Assembly: GCF_031127815.1 (NCBI RefSeq)
Contig: NZ_JARXHY010000007.1
Coordinates: forward strand, 124,001 to 188,000
From: Pelagicoccus sp. SDUM812003
GTDB lineage: Bacteria; Verrucomicrobiota; Verrucomicrobiia; Opitutales; Opitutaceae
Reading direction: 5' to 3'
DNA: 64,000 bases
Shown here: positions 52,571-62,372 of the stretch, piece after piece
Position numbering within the stretch: position 1 is the stretch's first letter
How the letters are laid out: every line of letters starts with the position of its first letter
Program-made: the position numbers and the translations under genes
Notes under the pieces: generated by a model
What the model was told of the DNA's origin: nothing
The model's database searches: none
What the model saw: the letters and a program-made list of their open reading frames with translations, nothing else

Positions 52571-55009
52571 GTGAAACTTTCTCTGAAATGGCTTAAACGC
52601 TATGTAGATCTCGACGAGACTCCACAGGAGCTTGCCGACTCGCTGACGCTGCTCGGCTTCGAAGTCGACGACATGGAAACCACCGGCGTGCCCCTCTTGG
52701 AAAACGTGGTGGTTGGCGAGGTGCTTCAGCGCGATCCGCATCCCGATGCGGACAAGCTGGGCGTGTGTCGCGTCGATTGCGGTCCTGAGTTTGGCGAAAA
52801 GTCGATCGTGTGCGGAGCCAGCAACTACAAGGTGGGCGATCGCGTGCCGGTCGCTCTTCCCGGTGCGGAGCTGCCAGGCGGCTTCAAAATCAAGCGTTCC
52901 AAGCTGCGTGGCGTGGAGTCCGATGGCATGATGTGCTCCGGCAAGGAAATCGGAGCCGGGCAGGATCATGCAGGTCTGCTGATCCTGGAAGATCGCCCGG
53001 AAGTCGGCACGCCGATCAACGAGGCCCTGAGCGACAGCGACACTGTTTTTAATCTCGAGGTGACGCCAAATCGACCGGATTGCCTTTGCCATCTTGGTAT
53101 CGCCCGTGAGCTTGCCGCCTGGTATCGCCGAGAGCTGAAGTATCCGGAAATCAACGACATCACCCCTGAAGGAGATCGTCCGAATGGCGAATCGATTTTC
53201 GGCGGAGTCGAAGTCGATGCAGCGGAGGATTGTCCGCTCTACCTAGCCAGCGTGATCAAAGGCGTGAAGATCGGGCCGAGCCCGAAATGGCTGCAGGAGG
53301 CGCTTGCTTCCATCGGCTTGCGTCCCATCAACAACGTGGTGGATGTGACCAACTTCGTAATGCACGAATGCGGCAACCCCATGCATGCCTTCGATGCCCG
53401 GGATATCGCGGGCGGCCGGATTCGCGTGCGCCATGCTAGCGATGGCGAGCCGATGACTACGCTCGATGAGACGGAGAGAAAGCTTTCGGACCGCATGGTG
53501 GTGATCGCTGATCAGGAAAAGCCGTTGGCCGTGGCCGGCGTCATGGGAGGCTTGAACTCGGAAGTGAAGGGCGACACGACGGACGTTGTTTTGGAAGTCG
53601 CATACTTCAAGCCGTCCACCATTCGCTGGGTATCCAAAAAGCTGGGACTTTCTACCGACAGCTCCTATCGCTTCGAGCGCGGGGTGGATCCGCTCTCCTT
53701 GCGTTACGCAACTGACCGAGCCATATCGCTCATCCTGCAGACCGCGGGCGGCGAGCTTTGCTCGAACAGCTACACGGCTGGCAAGGAGCCGAACTGGGAG
53801 ACCGAGATCGAGATGGACCCGAATTGGGTGCGTCGCAAAGCCGGCTTCGACATTTCGGATGACGATATCAAGGAAGCGTGGGAGTTGCTGGACCTATCGG
53901 TCAACGAAGCGTCTGAAGACGAGTGGCGGGTATCCATCCCCAGCTACCGAGGCGACCTGTACCGTCCCATCGACCTGTTGGAGGAGGTTCTTCGAATCTA
54001 CGGTACGCATCGCATCCCCGGCGGACAGGTTCGGGCCACTGCGACTACCGCTGTCGACAGTCCTATCACGGAGTTCGTGAGGAAGTCCTCCAGCTTCCTC
54101 GTTGGCCAGAATTTCGCCGAGGCGGTGAACTACACATTGCGTTCGCAGGAGGAGCAAAAGACCTGGTCGGGCCATGTGTGCGCTGAAGAGCTGGCTTTGC
54201 TGAATCCGATCAGCGAGGACCAGACGCAGCTCCGTCACAGCCTGCTGCCTGGCTTGCTGGAAACGCTGCGCCTCAATCAGGCCCGCAAGACAGGGGCCAA
54301 CCGTTTCTTCGAAAGCGGTCGCATCTTCGCGGAGCTTAACGGGAAGATCGTGGAGATGATCGCGGTGGCGTTCATCGAATGCAACGGGGGCGTCGAACGC
54401 AGCTGGAAGGAGCGCGGTTTCGACGATTTCTACGCGGTGAAAAAGCGGGTGGAGACCATCGCGAGCTTCGCCGGACTCGACCTGAGCAAGTTCAAGATCC
54501 GTCCAGTGGGTGAAAACGGAACTGCTTGGCAGGAAGGCCACAGCGCTGCCTACGAGGAGCCGAAGGCTGGTTTCTTCGCCCGCATAGGCTTGATGAGTTT
54601 GCCTCGTATCAAGGAAATGGATATCCAAGGCGAGGTCGTGGGAGGTATCTTCTGCTATCTGCCCGAGCGCCTGCGTCAGCCCAAGCGCATCAAGTTCAAG
54701 CCGTTCAGTCTGTACCCGGCGACGAGTCGGGACTTGGCTCTGGTAGTTGACCAGAACGAGAGCGCGGAGGAGGTGGCCCGCACCCTGTCTAAGCTCGCGA
54801 GCAAGGCAGCGAAGGGGTTCGAGGTCGAAGCCGTTTCCATTTTCGATGTTTATCAGGGGACCGGCCTAGCGGAAGGAAAGAAAAGCGTCGCTATTTCAAT
54901 CGCCTTCCGAGCGATGGACCGGACTTTGAAGGACAAGGAGGTGAGCAAAGTCTTCGAGGCGATCTGCAAGCAGGTCCCGGAAAAGACGAGCTACACGATT
55001 CGCGACTAG
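52571..55009 (+). CDS. pheT: Phenylalanyl-tRNA synthetase beta subunit
   Basis: 812 residues from a GTG at 52571 giving MKLSLKWLKRYVDLDETPQE. It has the tRNA-binding EMAP-like domain (VVVGEVLQRDPHPDADKLGV), the B3/B4 editing region, B5, the catalytic-like core and the C-terminal FDX-ACB anticodon domain (KFKPFSLYPATSRDLALVVD). No ribosome-binding site is evident before the GTG. Co-transcribed with pheS. Confidence 0.95.
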   Translation: MKLSLKWLKRYVDLDETPQELADSLTLLGFEVDDMETTGVPLLENVVVGEVLQRDPHPDADKLGVCRVDCGPEFGEKSIVCGASNYKVGDRVPVALPGAELPGGFKIKRSKLRGVESDGMMCSGKEIGAGQDHAGLLILEDRPEVGTPINEALSDSDTVFNLEVTPNRPDCLCHLGIARELAAWYRRELKYPEINDITPEGDRPNGESIFGGVEVDAAEDCPLYLASVIKGVKIGPSPKWLQEALASIGLRPINNVVDVTNFVMHECGNPMHAFDARDIAGGRIRVRHASDGEPMTTLDETERKLSDRMVVIADQEKPLAVAGVMGGLNSEVKGDTTDVVLEVAYFKPSTIRWVSKKLGLSTDSSYRFERGVDPLSLRYATDRAISLILQTAGGELCSNSYTAGKEPNWETEIEMDPNWVRRKAGFDISDDDIKEAWELLDLSVNEASEDEWRVSIPSYRGDLYRPIDLLEEVLRIYGTHRIPGGQVRATATTAVDSPITEFVRKSSSFLVGQNFAEAVNYTLRSQEEQKTWSGHVCAEELALLNPISEDQTQLRHSLLPGLLETLRLNQARKTGANRFFESGRIFAELNGKIVEMIAVAFIECNGGVERSWKERGFDDFYAVKKRVETIASFAGLDLSKFKIRPVGENGTAWQEGHSAAYEEPKAGFFARIGLMSLPRIKEMDIQGEVVGGIFCYLPERLRQPKRIKFKPFSLYPATSRDLALVVDQNESAEEVARTLSKLASKAAKGFEVEAVSIFDVYQGTGLAEGKKSVAISIAFRAMDRTLKDKEVSKVFEAICKQVPEKTSYTIRD

Positions 55010-55039
55010 AACGAACGTTTTCCCAGAACGCAGAAGACC

Positions 55040-55330
55040 ATGTCGAAAAAGACGCATATCGATATCGACTACACCGCCAAGCTCGCTCGCATCGCTTTGA
55101 GCGACGAGGAAAAGGCCAAGTACTCGGAGCAGCTGGATTCAATCATTGGATACGTGGAGAAGCTCGAGGAGCTCGATACGAGCGATGTCGAGCCCACGGC
55201 CCATCCTCATCCGGTGAGCAACGTTTGGCAGGAGGACAAGGTAAGCTCGGAGCTGTCCGTGCAGGAAGCGCTCAAGAACGCTCCCGCCCAACGCGACAAC
55301 ATGATCGTGGTGCCGAAGGTGGTGGATTGA
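55040..55330 (+). CDS. gatC: Asp-tRNA(Asn)/Glu-tRNA(Gln) amidotransferase subunit C
   Basis: 96 residues. The family pattern YTAKLARIALSDEEKAKYSEQL, YVEKLEELDTSDVEPTAHP and a conserved C-terminal NMIVVPKVVD are visible. It links GatA and GatB. Thirty bases after pheT. An 80-base inverted-repeat element follows it. Confidence 0.93.
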   Translation: MSKKTHIDIDYTAKLARIALSDEEKAKYSEQLDSIIGYVEKLEELDTSDVEPTAHPHPVSNVWQEDKVSSELSVQEALKNAPAQRDNMIVVPKVVD

Positions 55331-55339
55331 ACGGAGTCG

Positions 55340-55419
55340 CCCACGAATAACACAAATTGACACGAATTGATCGACTAGAGGAGCATAGCGCATTCGTGCG
55401 GATTGGAGCAATTCGTGGG
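55340..55419. repeat. 80-bp element with inverted ends between gatC and gatA
   Basis: CCCACGAAT at 55340-55348 and ATTCGTGGG at 55411-55419 are perfect 9-bp inverted ends. The inside has further copies of the ACGAATT/ATTCGT theme. No coding capacity. It starts 10 bases after the gatC stop. Confidence 0.65.
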
Positions 55420-55440
55420 ATGTGTAGTTAGTTATTCACG

Positions 55441-56910
55441 ATGCAGGAACTTTATTATAAAACGGCGAGCGAGCTTTCGGAGCTGCTGGACAAGAAGGAG
55501 CTGTCTGCGGTGGAGCTGACCAAGACGGTTATCGAGCGCACCAAAGCGGTCGAGGATCGCGTGGCCGCTTTCAACAGCTACGACGAAGCCGACGCTCTGA
55601 AGCAGGCTGAAGCCTCTGATCTCCGGCGAGCGGGAGGGAAGACCTTAGGTCCCCTTGACGGCATTCCGGTAGGAATCAAGGACGTGCTGGCGGTGAAGGA
55701 CCAGCCGCTCACTTGCTCGAGCAAGATGCTGGAGAACTTCGTCTCTCCCTACGATGCGACCTGTATCCAAAAACTGAGGTCGAACGGGGCTGTGCTGTGG
55801 GGACGGCTCAATATGGACGAATACGCCATGGGCTCTTCCACTGAAAATTCCGCTTTCAAGAAGACCTCCAACCCATGGAATCTCGATTGCGTGCCTGGCG
55901 GTAGTTCCGGCGGAAGCGCTGCTGCCCTAGCGGCGGGTGAAGCTCCTTTGACCTTGGGCAGCGATACGGGCGGCTCGATTCGACAGCCAGCTTCGTACTG
56001 CGGAGTGGTGGGGTTGAAACCGACTTATGGGCGGGTGTCGCGCTTCGGTTTGGCGGCCTTCGCGTCGTCGCTCGATCAGGTCGGGCCGATGGCCCGAAGC
56101 GTGAAGGACGCGGCGATGCTGCTGCAGGGTATAGCAGGTCACGACGAACGAGATTCCACATCCTACCGGGCGGACGTGCCGGACTATTTGGCGGCCATGG
56201 AGTCTCTGAAAGGAAAGAAGTGGACCCTCGGCCTGCCCAAGGAGTATTTCGAAAACGTCTCCGACGAGTCGGCGATGAAACCGGTGCAGGACGCGATCGA
56301 GTTCTACCGAAGCCTAGGTTGCGAGATCAAGGAAGTCAGCTTGCCGCATACCGAGTATGCGGTCGCGACCTACTACATCATCGCCACCGCGGAGGCCTCT
56401 TCGAATCTCGCCCGCTACGATGGGATCCGCTACACTCACCGTGCCGAGGCGTTTGACGCCAAGGACTCGGTTGACATCTATTGCCAATCCCGAGCGGAGG
56501 GATTTGGCGAGGAAGTGAAGCGTCGTGTGATTTTGGGTACCTACGTTCTGAGCAGTGGCTATTATGACGCCTACTATCTAAAGGCACAGAAGGTGCGCAC
56601 GCTGATCCGTCGCGATTTCGAAAACGCGTTCAAGGAAGTCGACGCGATCTTAGCTCCCACCTCGCCTTCGACCGCCTTCAAAAAGGGCGAGAAGACGGCG
56701 GACCCGCTTTCGATGTATTTGAGCGATATCTACACGATCTCGGCGAATTTGGCTGGGATCGCAGGTTTGTCGTTGCCTTGCGGATACAGCGATGGACTGC
56801 CAGTGGGGCTGCAGGTCCTCGGCAAACCGTTCAAGGAAGAAGAGATTCTGGCCGTGGCGCAAGCGTTCGAATCGGCTCACGATTTTAAGAACCAGCACCC
56901 GAACTTGTAG
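55441..56910 (+). CDS. gatA: Asp-tRNA(Asn)/Glu-tRNA(Gln) amidotransferase subunit A
   Basis: 489 residues, an amidase-signature enzyme that frees ammonia from glutamine. The catalytic Lys is in [10 protein letters not shown]; the Ser-cis-Ser-Ser centre is in [14 protein letters not shown] and [15 protein letters not shown]-terminal [21 protein letters not shown] is typical. The GatCAB pathway is expected to charge tRNA-Asn or tRNA-Gln indirectly here. Confidence 0.96.
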   Translation: MQELYYKTASELSELLDKKELSAVELTKTVIERTKAVEDRVAAFNSYDEADALKQAEASDLRRAGGKTLGPLDGIPVGIKDVLAVKDQPLTCSSKMLENFVSPYDATCIQKLRSNGAVLWGRLNMDEYAMGSSTENSAFKKTSNPWNLDCVPGGSSGGSAAALAAGEAPLTLGSDTGGSIRQPASYCGVVGLKPTYGRVSRFGLAAFASSLDQVGPMARSVKDAAMLLQGIAGHDERDSTSYRADVPDYLAAMESLKGKKWTLGLPKEYFENVSDESAMKPVQDAIEFYRSLGCEIKEVSLPHTEYAVATYYIIATAEASSNLARYDGIRYTHRAEAFDAKDSVDIYCQSRAEGFGEEVKRRVILGTYVLSSGYYDAYYLKAQKVRTLIRRDFENAFKEVDAILAPTSPSTAFKKGEKTADPLSMYLSDIYTISANLAGIAGLSLPCGYSDGLPVGLQVLGKPFKEEEILAVAQAFESAHDFKNQHPNL

Positions 56911-56918
56911 TTATATTT

Positions 56919-57009
56919 TAACCACTGATTTCAAGAATAGACACAGGTGATATGAAGGATGGTTTTGCGAATGGAGCGCTTTCTGTGCTCGTCTGAGCCA
57001 TCTGTGGTT
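56919..57009. repeat. 91-bp element with inverted ends between gatA and gatB
   Basis: It begins AACCACTGAT and ends ATCTGTGGTT, near-perfect inverted copies (one mismatch). No coding capacity. The right end lies 20 bases before the gatB start. It looks like a different family from the gatC-gatA element but has a similar size and position. Confidence 0.65.
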
Positions 57010-57028
57010 GAAAAAAGCATTTAGGAAA

Positions 57029-58477
57029 ATGGAATACGAAGCAGTTATCGGACTGGAAGTCCATGTTCAGATCAAGACCGAGTCGAAGATCTTCACCCGT
57101 TGTCGCCAAGGTTATGGATACGAGCCAAACACGCTTGTCGACGCCGTGATCATGGGCCTGCCAGGGGCGTTGCCGGTGATGAACAAGGCGTCGCTAGATG
57201 GCATCATCAAGGCGGGTCTGGCTCTCAATTGCGTCATTCCCGACTACTGCAAGTGGGACCGGAAGAACTACTTTTATCCAGATAGCCCGAACAACTACCA
57301 GATCACTCAGTACGACAAGCCGATCTGCGAAGGCGGCTATGTCGAGATCGAGTTGCCCGGAGAAAACCGTGGCGTGATGGGAGAGCATAAGAAGATCCAG
57401 CTCACCCGCATCCATTTGGAGAACGACGTAGGAAAGCTGAACCACTTTTCCGAGGACAGCTTGGTGGACTACAATCGCGCTGGGTCTTCCTTGATGGAGA
57501 TCGTGAGCGAGCCGGACATGCATTCCGGCGAGGAGGCGTTCGCCTTTCTGACCGCCATCCGGCAGACTATGATCTATTGCGGGATTTCGGACTGCGACAT
57601 GGAAAAGGGGCAGATGCGCGCGGATGCCAACATTTCGGTTCGTCCGGTGGGGCAGAAGGAGCTCGGAACGAAGATCGAGCTCAAGAACCTCAATAGCATT
57701 ACGGGCGTGAAGAACGGCATCGACTACGAGATCAAGCGTCAGATCAGCGAGCTAAAGCGTGGCAAGCAGCAGGTCCAAGCCACCTGGCGCTGGAACGCGG
57801 ACCTCGGTCGCACGGAGCTGATGCGCGAGAAGGAGGACGCTCACGACTACCGCTATTTCCCCGATCCGGATCTGATGCCGGTGGAGATCGATGATGAATG
57901 GCGGCAGCGCTTGCGCGACGAGATTCCCGAGCTTCCGTGGGATAAGCAGCGCCGCTTCATGAAAGAGTACGGTCTGCCCTATACCATCACCTGCGTGCTT
58001 GTGCCGGACCGCAAATTGAGCGATTGGTTCGAGTCCGCGGCCAAGCAGGCTCCCAAGAGCGCTCAGGCCTTAGGAAATCTGGTGGCCAACGACCTGTTGC
58101 GCGAGATGGGCGAGGCGGGGATCTCGCTCGACGAGTGCAAGATCACTCCGGACTCGCTGCTGACGCTGGTCCGAGCGGTGGAAAAGGGCGTCGTGCCCAA
58201 GAACGTGGCCAACAAGGACGTGTTTCCCGAAATGTTCAAGACCGGCGAAACGGCGGATCAGGTCATCGAGCGAAAGGGACTGAAGCCGGACTTCGACGAA
58301 GGTCAGGTCAGGGCCTGGTGCCAGGAGGCCATCGACGAGAATCCGCGCCCAGTGGAGGATTTTCGTTCCGGAAACGACAAGGCGCTCAACGCCTTGCTGG
58401 GGCCGGTGATGAAAAAAAGCCGCGGCAAGGCGAATCCGCAGCTCGTGCAGAAGCTGATTCGCGAGCTGCTGGGATAG
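57029..58477 (+). CDS. gatB: Asp-tRNA(Asn)/Glu-tRNA(Gln) amidotransferase subunit B
   Basis: 482 residues from the ATG at 57029 (MEYEAVIGLEVHVQIKTESK), chosen over a TTG at 57008 that lies inside a repeat end. It binds misacylated tRNA, activates it with ATP and moves ammonia onto it. The signature NYFYPDSPNNYQITQYD and DYNRAGSSLMEIVSEPD are present, plus the helical YqeY-like tail. A bidirectional terminator follows. Confidence 0.95.
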   Translation: MEYEAVIGLEVHVQIKTESKIFTRCRQGYGYEPNTLVDAVIMGLPGALPVMNKASLDGIIKAGLALNCVIPDYCKWDRKNYFYPDSPNNYQITQYDKPICEGGYVEIELPGENRGVMGEHKKIQLTRIHLENDVGKLNHFSEDSLVDYNRAGSSLMEIVSEPDMHSGEEAFAFLTAIRQTMIYCGISDCDMEKGQMRADANISVRPVGQKELGTKIELKNLNSITGVKNGIDYEIKRQISELKRGKQQVQATWRWNADLGRTELMREKEDAHDYRYFPDPDLMPVEIDDEWRQRLRDEIPELPWDKQRRFMKEYGLPYTITCVLVPDRKLSDWFESAAKQAPKSAQALGNLVANDLLREMGEAGISLDECKITPDSLLTLVRAVEKGVVPKNVANKDVFPEMFKTGETADQVIERKGLKPDFDEGQVRAWCQEAIDENPRPVEDFRSGNDKALNALLGPVMKKSRGKANPQLVQKLIRELLG

Positions 58478-58560
58478 CGAGCTCCCGTTTTCGAAGCGTG
58501 AAAAGGCGGGACTGCGAGGCGCTCGCCTCTGCCGGTTCGGGGCCTGGTCGCTGGGACGCA

Positions 58561-58594
58561 AAAAGCCAACCGCTCGGTTGAGGGGTTGGCTTTT
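58561..58594. terminator. Bidirectional terminator between gatB and the PEP-CTERM gene
   Basis: AAAAGCCAACC (58561-58571) and GGTTGGCTTTT (58584-58594) form a perfect 11-bp stem with T-runs readable on both strands; the two flanking genes converge here. Confidence 0.88.
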
Positions 58595-58618
58595 GTAGAG
58601 TAAAAAACTGGCGGCCGA

Positions 58619-58864
58619 CTAGCTTTGCAGCTGGGCGCCAATTCGTCTTGCTGCGATGACGAGCGTCAGCGCAGCGGCACCCACCAGCCCGTAGGCGCTG
58701 GGTTCCATATTGCCTGACGTGCTATCGGTGTAAGCGTTTTGGATATACGAGACGATAGGTTGTTGTTTGGCTTCAGTGGAGCTGGATTCCGTACCGTCGG
58801 ATATGTGAGCGCATACCACCGTAGCGGTGATGAAGCAGGCGGTTGCGGCGATTATAGGTTTCAT
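58619..58864 (-). CDS. Small secreted protein with PEP-CTERM-like sorting tail (81 aa)
   Basis: 81 residues. A signal peptide (about residues 1-19, MKPIIAATACFITATVVCA) leads to a polar Ser/Thr/Gln-rich middle of only about 32 residues. The tail has MEPSAYGL, a hydrophobic span (VGAAALTLVIA) and the basic cluster ARR. This is the layout of PEP-CTERM proteins processed by an exosortase, with Met in place of the first Pro. The mature protein would be very short. The exosortase gene is not in the window. Function unknown. Confidence 0.7.
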   Translation of the reverse strand: MKPIIAATACFITATVVCAHISDGTESSSTEAKQQPIVSYIQNAYTDSTSGNMEPSAYGLVGAAALTLVIAARRIGAQLQS

Positions 58865-59112
58865 GGGACAGAGGGATCTTGGCAGGCTACGTTGCTAATA
58901 TCACCCTATTCGTCCGTAGAGGGCAATGCCTAGAGAGCGTCAGAGGCGTGAAACGGATGCACGCCTAAGTCCGCGTCAGCGATTGCCTGATGGGGGGGAA
59001 GGGGCGATCCCTCGGCTGGCGCCGAAGTGGCGCGTTTTCGGGTCTTGGCCGGTGGAAACCAGCTCCTGCTGAGGCGCTTGGAGCGCTTCGTTTAGCGTCG
59101 GGAAGCGGGTCG

Positions 59113-61173
59113 CTAGGATTCCTCTCCGCCCCAGGGCAGAGCGCGCAGGGCGTTCTCGTATTCGGTCTGGGTAAGGTCGGTGTAGTCCACCCGTCGGTAG
59201 GTGCGCAGCAGGGGCGTTCCTGGGGGGAAGGTGCCGTTGAGGAAGAGCTGGCTGAACCCCCATTTGCGAGCGGGCGGGCTGTAGTAGTTGATCTGCCATT
59301 GGCTGTCGTCCACTTCGCTTTCGTAGAGGCAGACCAGCGATCCTCTGATGTAGAGGCTCTTGCCGCCCCAGTCCTCGAGGAAGCGGGGGAAGTTGTGCAC
59401 GCCGCCGCTGCTTTTCCCGTTGCTGCGTGCGTCGGAGGGGATGAGGCCCGAGACGATGGCGGCCGCCACTTCAGTGCTGCTGGCGTCGGGTTTGCTCGAG
59501 GTGATGGAATCGTCCCAGCTGTTTGAGAGAATGGTGACGCTATCTCCGTAGAGAGCCACCGGCACTTCGCCCACTTCGGGCACCAAGGCGCTGTTTTCGC
59601 TGGTCCAGGTATCGTGCAAGGTGCCGTCGGCATTGAAATGGCCTTTCACGTAGAGGGCGTTGTTGGTGGCGAAGGTCAAACCTGGGTCTTCTCCATAGCT
59701 GGGAATGCCCTGTCCGCTGCGGTCGGTCTCGCCGCCCCAGACGCGAATGCCCGAGTGGTGCAGGCGCTCCTGGTTCTGGGCGTTGCTGGAGCTGGTCTTG
59801 GTTTCGAAGTAGACGATGCCGTTCCACTCGGAGCCGGGGTTGTAGGCCGAGTGAGGGATATCAGGATCGTAGACGCCGATGTGGCCGTTGGGTGAGGAGA
59901 CGTCGGGATTCTCGATCAACTGCTTCAGTTTTCCCACGTTGAAATCGACCATGTCGATCTGCTTGTTGCGTCGTTTGTCCTGCATGGCGTTTTCCTTGAT
60001 CTCGTAGAGGTAGTCGCTGCCGGGGCCTTCCAGATTCGAGATGTCGTACTCGTAGCCATCGCCATCGAAGGCTTTCACTTCCCCTGTTTCGACGTCCCAG
60101 GAAAAGTAGAGGCCGGCTTTGGTGGAGAGCTTTTGTTTCTCGATTTCGGCGTTGTAGTCCGGACTGGCGGTAGGCAGCGGCGGCTCGATGAGGGCGTGAC
60201 CGGAATTGACCGGATCGTATTCGTGAGTGGAGGGATCGTCTTTCTTGTAGTCGGGAAAGGCCACAGGCTGGTAGGTTTCCACGCCATGCTCCTGGGTGAG
60301 CAGGTTGCCGTTCCATCGATTGGAGGCGTATTCGCGCCAGTCGCTGCGATTGGAGTCCATGAAGCTGCCGCCGTCCTTCATGGAGACCAGGTCTCCAGCC
60401 CGGTTCTTGAAGCGCACGTCGCCCGTCTGCAGGCGCTCGTTGCCGGATCCTTGGGCGGAGGGTTTGCCGGTGCCCCAGCCGTAGAACATGTCTTTCGAAG
60501 TGGATACGGGGTAGTGAAAGTCGACCCCGTCGATGCCTTGCAGGTACAAGTCCCCGTTGGTGTGGACCGGGCCGAAGATGTCCATTTTGGGTCCGGGCGA
60601 GACTTCCAGATCGAGGTTGTAGAAAATGGCGTGGGCGAAGAGCGGGGCGTCGCGGACTTGGAGCTTCTGGGAAATGTAGCTGGTGATGCTGGAGCCGCCG
60701 AGGGGGTCATTGACCACCGCCTTGGCGTAGATGCCGATGTTTCGGGCGTAGACCTTCTGGCCGCGCAGCGGATCGAATTCGTTGGCTGGGTCGACGGGGT
60801 CGATGTAGGTCAGCTCGGTGGGGTAGTCGGGCACGGTGCCGCCCACCAGCTCGGATTTTTCGTAGTCGAGCACGCTGCCGAACAGGCTTGAGGCTGGCAT
60901 GGTCAACTCGTCGCTGGAGCCGGGCTTGAGAGCGTCCATGGAGAAGTTGGTGCGGTTTTCGAACTTGTGGCGCAGCTGCGCGAAGCCGTATTCGGCGATG
61001 GCTTCGGAGGCGTTTTTCGAAATGAGCCGCAGTTCGTGGCGCTTGTTGATTCTTCGTTCCGACATGGAATGGCTGAAGAGGGAAGCGATGATGACTGCGA
61101 GCGAAGTGGCGATCACGAAGACCGCCAGCAAGGCTCCGCCGCGTTTTTCGGATATCAGGTTGGAAGCTCTCAT
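59113..61173 (-). CDS. PilX-like type IV pilus/pseudopilus assembly-associated protein
   Basis: 686 residues. One N-terminal hydrophobic span (about 12-33, GGALLAVFVIATSLAVIIAS) precedes a large exported part; it lacks the classical prepilin cleavage motif but looks like PilX/PilV-neighbour proteins that begin with a membrane anchor. The large domain is rich in Gly/Asp/Ser/Tyr and includes phrases such as GPKMDIFGPVHTNGDLYLQG, suggestive of a beta-rich structure. It is the last of three genes (gap of 4 bases from the next), so it likely works with the two prepilins upstream. Confidence 0.65.
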   Translation of the reverse strand: MRASNLISEKRGGALLAVFVIATSLAVIIASLFSHSMSERRINKRHELRLISKNASEAIAEYGFAQLRHKFENRTNFSMDALKPGSSDELTMPASSLFGSVLDYEKSELVGGTVPDYPTELTYIDPVDPANEFDPLRGQKVYARNIGIYAKAVVNDPLGGSSITSYISQKLQVRDAPLFAHAIFYNLDLEVSPGPKMDIFGPVHTNGDLYLQGIDGVDFHYPVSTSKDMFYGWGTGKPSAQGSGNERLQTGDVRFKNRAGDLVSMKDGGSFMDSNRSDWREYASNRWNGNLLTQEHGVETYQPVAFPDYKKDDPSTHEYDPVNSGHALIEPPLPTASPDYNAEIEKQKLSTKAGLYFSWDVETGEVKAFDGDGYEYDISNLEGPGSDYLYEIKENAMQDKRRNKQIDMVDFNVGKLKQLIENPDVSSPNGHIGVYDPDIPHSAYNPGSEWNGIVYFETKTSSSNAQNQERLHHSGIRVWGGETDRSGQGIPSYGEDPGLTFATNNALYVKGHFNADGTLHDTWTSENSALVPEVGEVPVALYGDSVTILSNSWDDSITSSKPDASSTEVAAAIVSGLIPSDARSNGKSSGGVHNFPRFLEDWGGKSLYIRGSLVCLYESEVDDSQWQINYYSPPARKWGFSQLFLNGTFPPGTPLLRTYRRVDYTDLTQTEYENALRALPWGGEES

Positions 61174-61177
61174 GGGG

Positions 61178-61795
61178 TTATCCTCTCGGCGAGACGGTGA
61201 AATTGTAGGTGTTGGTCGCCCGTTTGGCGAGATTGCCTTCGTGCAGGATCTCGCCCTGCACCGTGATGCTGCGATTGAAGAAGTTGTAGAAGAGCCGCCC
61301 GTCGCTCAGACCGCGGGAGAGCTCGATGATCTCCTCGTGGCTGCCCGCGGAGCTGGATGCTGGCAGCAGGTCGGCCAGGGGCTGGTCGGAGGGAGGATCG
61401 AAGGCGATAGAGAACTTTTGCACGGGACCTTCGGTGGTCTCGGTAGCGGAACGATAGAAGCCGATGAGCTGGGTATAGAGCGATGGATCGTCATCGTCCA
61501 CGAATGCCAGCACCATGAAGTCGCCTGAGCCGCCTTCGTCGACCACGGTGCGGTCGGAGAAGGACTTGTAGATGACGAAGTAGTTGGAGTAGGTGGCGAA
61601 GTCGGAGAGCTCGCTGGTGAAGGCTCTGATGTCGCGGTTGACCAGTAGCTTGCCTTCGGTGTACGCAGCGAAATTGGAGGTATTGATCAGGAAGGCGGTG
61701 GTTCCTGCCATGATTAGGCTGAAGATACCTAGGGCGATCATCACTTCGACCAAGGTGTAGCCGCGGTTGCTGGTTTTGGGGGCGGGCGTGTTCAT
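61178..61795 (-). CDS. Prepilin-like protein (PilW type)
   Basis: 205 residues. The type III signal is clear: a short basic leader, then RGYTLVEVMIALGIFSLIMA, with cleavage expected after Gly12 and Glu5 of the mature part. The rest is a globular minor-pilin domain. It lies between another prepilin gene (7 bases away) and the 686-residue protein gene. Confidence 0.85.
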   Translation of the reverse strand: MNTPAPKTSNRGYTLVEVMIALGIFSLIMAGTTAFLINTSNFAAYTEGKLLVNRDIRAFTSELSDFATYSNYFVIYKSFSDRTVVDEGGSGDFMVLAFVDDDDPSLYTQLIGFYRSATETTEGPVQKFSIAFDPPSDQPLADLLPASSSAGSHEEIIELSRGLSDGRLFYNFFNRSITVQGEILHEGNLAKRATNTYNFTVSPRG

Positions 61796-61802
61796 GTTTT
61801 CC

Positions 61803-62372
61803 TTAAAAAGTTGGGACGCGGGATCGGATGGCGTAGAGGGTGTTTCCGACCGATTGGGCGCTTCCCGGTCCGGGGTTCTGGTAGGACCAGCGCAGGATGA
61901 TGCGTCGGGCGTCGCTGACGCCGGCCGCTTCGTTGGTGATGTCTTCCACGTAGACCACGTAGTTGATGGCGAGATCGTCCGCTTCGTCGTCGGGCGTGTT
62001 GTTGATGTCGATCAGGCGGGTGTTCAGGATGTCCGAGTTTTCGTTTCCCGCTTCGGGGTCGGCCGGCATCGGCGAAACCGCTAGGCTATCGGCCGCTCCC
62101 TGGTTGATCAGTTCCTCGATGGAGCTCTGGTCGAGCAGGGAGTACTCCATGTTCTTCATTTGCTCGATGTAGCCCTGAGCCACGGCGGTTGCGGTGCCAA
62201 GTTGGATGGACCCCTCCGTGAGACGCCGCACCTGCAGGAGTCCGCTCAAGGTCCCGAAAGCGAGAAGACTCAGAATGACGGTGGCGATCATCAGCTCGAT
62301 CAGCGAGTAACCGTCGCTTCGCGACAAGGAGGCATGGATGCTTTTTTTGGGTAATGGCGGAGCAGGGTTCAT
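61803..62372 (-). CDS. Prepilin-like protein (PilV/GspI type)
   Basis: 189 residues from the ATG at 62372. The leader of about 21 residues ends in SDG before YSLIELMIATVILSLLAFG, the prepilin peptidase site and hydrophobic helix. Starts further upstream would give an implausibly long leader. The three-gene group probably makes minor pseudopilins of a type IV pilus or type II secretion system whose core genes lie elsewhere. Confidence 0.82.
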   Translation of the reverse strand: MNPAPPLPKKSIHASLSRSDGYSLIELMIATVILSLLAFGTLSGLLQVRRLTEGSIQLGTATAVAQGYIEQMKNMEYSLLDQSSIEELINQGAADSLAVSPMPADPEAGNENSDILNTRLIDINNTPDDEADDLAINYVVYVEDITNEAAGVSDARRIILRWSYQNPGPGSAQSVGNTLYAIRSRVPTF

